A stretch of 64,000 bases of DNA from Nemertoderma westbladi (lineage: Eukaryota; Xenacoelomorpha; Nemertodermatida; Nemertodermatidae). Position 1 is the stretch's first letter, and each line of letters begins with the position of its first letter. The notes under the pieces are model-generated. The model was not told the origin of the DNA, searched no databases, and saw only the letters and a program-made list of their open reading frames with translations. The stretch covers positions 40,901-104,900 of the forward strand of contig JAUCBJ010000468.1 in the NCBI GenBank assembly GCA_032718475.1, given 5' to 3'. The position numbers and the translations under genes were made by a program. Below, piece after piece: positions 60,271 through 64,000 of the stretch.

Positions 60271-61870
60271 CACCAACCTTACCCGCCACGCCACGCCCCC
60301 AACCCCCAACGACAGACATACATTTTGAAAACGGCAGTAATTTAATTATTATGATCGTTCGCTGATGGCTTATTTTCTACAAACACAATGTGACTTAAAT
60401 ATAATCATTTTTGTAAATTTTTTTTTAACTAAGCATTGAATTATTATTATTATATCTTCCATCAATATTTTATATAAGAATTGCACAATAATTGAATAAA
60501 ATATATATAAAACTCCCCAGGCGTCATATGCACACTTATGGGAGCTCGTACAATAGCAAATAAAGCAGAGTTAAGATAAAAAAAATAAGATACTTAAAAG
60601 ACATTCAATAAAATACTATAACACAGACAGTGCGGTAGTAAATCTATTTCAAACAGATTGTACTTAAAAATATCTATGTTTAACTTTTTATAACTTCCAA
60701 ATTTGTACACTACGGATGGCAAATTAATTTTGAATATCAAACAAATGATTATTTATATGTAAAATTTGTTTACAATATATATAATTTCATAACAAAATGC
60801 ACCTTAGTAGTAAAGAAAAAGGAGTAAAAATGTTTTTTTTTATTTTTAGGTGAACCGGATGTTTAGTATAACCGGATCTGCCGAAGCGCCACAAGAATGT
60901 GCAGACGCATATTGACTTGTTAATGTGGTGGCGGGGGTGATGGTATTAGTAATTTATATTCTACGGCAGACGTTTAACCCTAAAGCATAAGCATGTCACA
61001 AACAAAGACATTGACAGAAAGTCCCGGTTCAGATAAGACAGGGTTAAACTCACAAAGTTATTGCCGTAGGGTTGATGAGTGGAAAAATTTGGGAAAATGC
61101 TTAAATAGAAATCAAGAGATATAAATCAAAAATTTACTAATTAAGCACGTATCTACCTCTATATATTTATCATTACATCATCGGCTTAGATTCATTCATC
61201 TCTATAATAAAACATCCATCTGCGCATCTTTTGAATTGTAATCCTACTTTTTCCTTTCAACAACCGCCATGTTTGAGTTATATTTAATTATTATACTTAT
61301 ATAAACGAGGTAAGCAAGTAAATGTGACAACGACAATAAATATGTTAACTTTATGTTATTGCAAACAGTTTAAATTTTTAAGCTAAAAAATCTGGAAAGA
61401 TCATTCGATCTTGGGTCTTCGCTTGGGTCATTTTGCCAAATATTTTTTTAAACGATGTATTCCATCACAAGTATTCATGACTATTATTCAGTTGCATTAT
61501 GAGCTCAACTTCAATTGATTTAACTAATATAACCTGGCAGCAATTAATACTAGAGCTGAATATTTATTTATTTGTACTTCCCTCCTGTTTCACTCTAATA
61601 TATATGAGGCCTAAATAAATTGGAGTTGAGATGTATAGCGCTGGTTCAACCCCTGGTGATGTGCTTCCTCATTTTATCCATTTCTGAACAAAACCTTTAG
61701 ATTACGACATTATTATATGAGGCCGGAAGGTTATTGGATAGAGATACAACTACGGCTGCCTTTTTAATGGAAGTAGACTAGATGGTGATTGTCAGCCAGT
61801 AAGTATCAGGGGTAAATGGCTGACGTTTAGCTTCCTAATTTTTTTCAATTTCTGAACAAATTCCCATTAT
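60271..61870. other. Non-coding stretch
   Basis: AT-rich, no supported gene or element. The only splice-like site of note is at about 60850, mentioned under exon P7. Confidence 0.4.
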
Positions 61871-61871
61871 A

Positions 61872-63690
61872 GTTAGTTAGTTAGTTGTTTATTGACCGCA
61901 ATGCAATGAATAAAGCACCAGTTATAACATACATGTGAATATTGACAGTCAAAAATATAACCAATACTTTACCAAATCTAGAAAATATAATATATACTTT
62001 AATCCTTTATACCTTAATAAACACGAGAATATGCACAAATTTACCACACAATATCACCCAATTAATAATAATTACTAGGCCCAATACTGTCTTAGTAGTT
62101 ACTATCTACAAATTCGAAAACCTCTCTCACGAATTTTGCAACCTTAATTTGATCCTGTAGTTGAAACAGTTCCTTCAGGGACCCTGGTGCATTGTTACCG
62201 AGGAATCTCTCCCTGATCCTGACCACCAGGTCACAGTTCACCATGATGTGTTCTTCCGAGACATTATTAATACCGCACTTACAATACCTTTCATCTTTGT
62301 CTACTCGATTCCATCTCATGAGTTCGACCAGAAGTGAGTGACTACCTAACCTCAGTCGCGTCCAAGCAACTCTATCCCGTTCCAGAATATTTCTTTTACA
62401 GAATAAATCTTCGGTACAGATAAACTTGGGTTTACATCCCGATATAACTTTAACTTCGTTGCTATTTACGAACAGTTCAATATCCGAGCTAGTAGATCAG
62501 ATATGTCGTTTTTACACCACCTTTCCATTTCTGTTATATCAATAACAGATAAACATTTGGCCTTCGCTAATCTTGTGATACGCAATGCTTGATATAACGG
62601 CATCCCTTCCTTTGCATGAGCCATTGTACCAGTGCAAACGTCGTCTGTGGTGCTAATAGCCTAATCTAATCTGTGGCAATAATAGCCTGTAAAAGTCACC
62701 AAATATAGAACAGTCATTGAATGGTGACGTATAAGGTGGTATATACAAACCTATAAATAATATATCACAAAAATGTTTTAACTTGACACAGATAAAATCA
62801 TCGTAGCACATTACACTTTCAAATTCGTCCCTAAAATCTTCCCTAATAAGTAACGCCACCCCATCCCTATTCTTACTACCTTTTGTGTAAGTACTCCTTT
62901 CAACTCTAAATCCAATCAGGATTTGGAAGTCACCGAGAATTAATCGGAAACTTAAGGTCCGATTATTTAGAGCAGCAGTAGTTCCAGTATTCCTCTACGG
63001 GAGTCCATGCTGGGCTCTAACTGCTGAGGACACCAAATCTCTGGATGGCACATTCACAAGAATGCTACGCCGGGTTCATTGTGTCAAGTACAATGCACAC
63101 ATCTACAACCAGACACTATATAACATTGGAGGTGTCTCATTGGTTCCCCCAAGCTTGACACTAGAACAAAATCGCCTCCGCTTTGCAGGACATTGCTTTC
63201 GCCGTGAGGACCAGCCAGTGCATAATCTTGTACTTTGGCAGCCTCATGGAGTGAATAAGCATGGTGGACAGCCCATGACTTTCTTGAGACGCATCGTATA
63301 GGACACTGGCCTTGAAGATGCGGATAATCTAGCAAATGTCATGGGTGATAGGGAGTTGTGGCGGTGCAATTTTGTTGACAAGCCGGCACAGCATTCATAA
63401 AAATGCAGCTGCAATGCAGCATGCCGATCCTAGTAGTAGTAGTACTCCTTTCAACTCCAAATCCAGGTACACAAAATTTTACTCCACATTTAACCTCTGT
63501 TAACCATACCATATAAAAATTCCTAATAAATGATATTATATCGTTGTCTTCCAGTTTATTACCTACAGCATTAATATTCCAACTTCCTATATATAACTTT
63601 TTCCTCTGCATGTGATCAATACCTAAAAAAGGCGCCACTGCGGTTTGTAGATTGGAACACCATCCCTCATCATGGAGAGCTGCTTCCATT
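61872..63690 (-). mobile_element. LINE B, internally deleted, minus strand
   Basis: 3' end at 61872 with a short TTAG-type tandem tail and AATAAA-like signal on the minus strand. 62092-62640 encodes the C-terminal part: MAHAKEGMPLYQALRITRL, WTRLRLGSHSLLVE and a zinc-binding CKCG..EEHIMVNC. 62653-62890 and 63466-63690 encode an apurinic-type endonuclease: IGSWNINAVGNKL, VWLTEVK, PGF, then VALLIREDF after the LINE A insertion. Reverse transcriptase between the two is gone, with the junction near 62650-62690. The 5' end is not located and may lie beyond 63690. Confidence 0.75.
62915..63441 (+). mobile_element. LINE A copy nested in LINE B
   Basis: 5'-truncated LINE A 3' part, starting at the segment AGGATTTGGAAGTCACC and ending in TAG repeats. 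A 24-bp duplication with one mismatch (GTACTCCTTTCAACTC, then Y, then AAATCCA) flanks it at 62891-62914 and 63442-63465. Its last 242 bases are nearly the same as window positions 1-248. The reading frame VHNLVLWQPHGVNKHGGQP is intact near its end. Confidence 0.9.
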
Positions 63691-64000
63691 CAATCGTAAC
63701 GTCACACCCAACATTCTCTGGTTTCTCGGTTTCTTTCTTCGCAATATCACTTAAGTTTGTGCTTCCCCTCCGAATCCCGGGAGCTACATGGCGTTTCAGG
63801 TAAATACTGGAGTAATTAGGGCTGAGTTCTTTCAGATGCTGAGTAGTTGTGAGTACGATCTATGTTCCCCAATCTCTCCAATGGAGATTCTCGCACTCTA
63901 ATACACTCAATAGGATGAATCTCCGCTCCCATGATCTATTAATTAATGGAATTTTGGGAATGTTATAAATTGTACAAAATGACAATTTATGAAATTCATT
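63691..64000. other. Right edge, unassigned
   Basis: May be the 5' part of LINE B, as its endonuclease frame opens at 63689, but I see no further domain. Confidence 0.3.

Noticed and set aside
60838-60870. Terminal exon of the mosaic gene (acceptor, then CEPDV and stop)
   Set aside because: It fits phase 1 but is too short and has no support beyond a pyrimidine-rich acceptor; mentioned only under exon P7.

Overview
The window is nuclear DNA of an invertebrate animal. It is AT-rich, has spliced genes with GT..AG introns, and is crowded with metazoan-type transposable elements (Ty3/gypsy, BEL/Pao, two non-LTR retrotransposon lineages, TTAA-flanked and long-TIR DNA transposons, many fold-back elements). 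I see no sequence that fixes the phylum; a marine invertebrate such as a cnidarian, tunicate or other deuterostome is a guess from the repeat types.

Layout. 1-4.5 kb: pieces of one non-LTR family (LINE A, tail of TAG repeats) and a 33-bp minisatellite. 4.56-9.91 kb: a complete Ty3/gypsy retrotransposon on the minus strand with an intact 1543-codon gag-pol frame, two 259-bp LTRs that I read as identical apart from one terminal base, a primer-binding site and a polypurine tract. 10-19 kb: an unassigned open frame, a poly(G) MITE, the 5' part of a CR1-like LINE whose frame is swollen by a 30-bp minisatellite, fold-back elements, a solo LTR, and a decayed BEL/Pao integrase with its 3' LTR ending at 19157.

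19.29-58.65 kb: the one host gene I can support, on the plus strand. It is a mosaic of 21 exons of three kinds: L (LDL-receptor class A-like, 138-141 nt), P (Thr/Pro-rich mucin-like stalk with TTTNPPP repeats, 60-270 nt) and S (48 nt, a 16-residue two-cysteine peptide). They run S-(L-P-S)x6-L-P. Every exon is a multiple of three, every junction is phase 1, and the joined frame is open for 900 codons. Modules 1-4 plus exon L5 are nearly identical, introns included, so they were amplified recently; modules 6 and 7 are old and diverged. Start, signal peptide and end of the gene are not identified.

Introns of this gene hold much of the rest: a poly(A) retro-insertion, two solo LTRs at the same site in adjacent modules, a 1.9-kb fold-back element, a 3.7-kb DNA transposon with a broken transposase, a piggyBac-like remnant, a 16-bp satellite of about 60 copies, a 5-kb imperfect palindrome with nested MITEs, and a complete TTAA-flanked transposon with an intact 593-codon transposase. 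58.9-60.3 kb: another fold-back element with 8-bp target duplications. 61.9-63.7 kb: a LINE of a second family (LINE B, minus strand), internally deleted and interrupted by a LINE A copy with a clear 24-bp target duplication.
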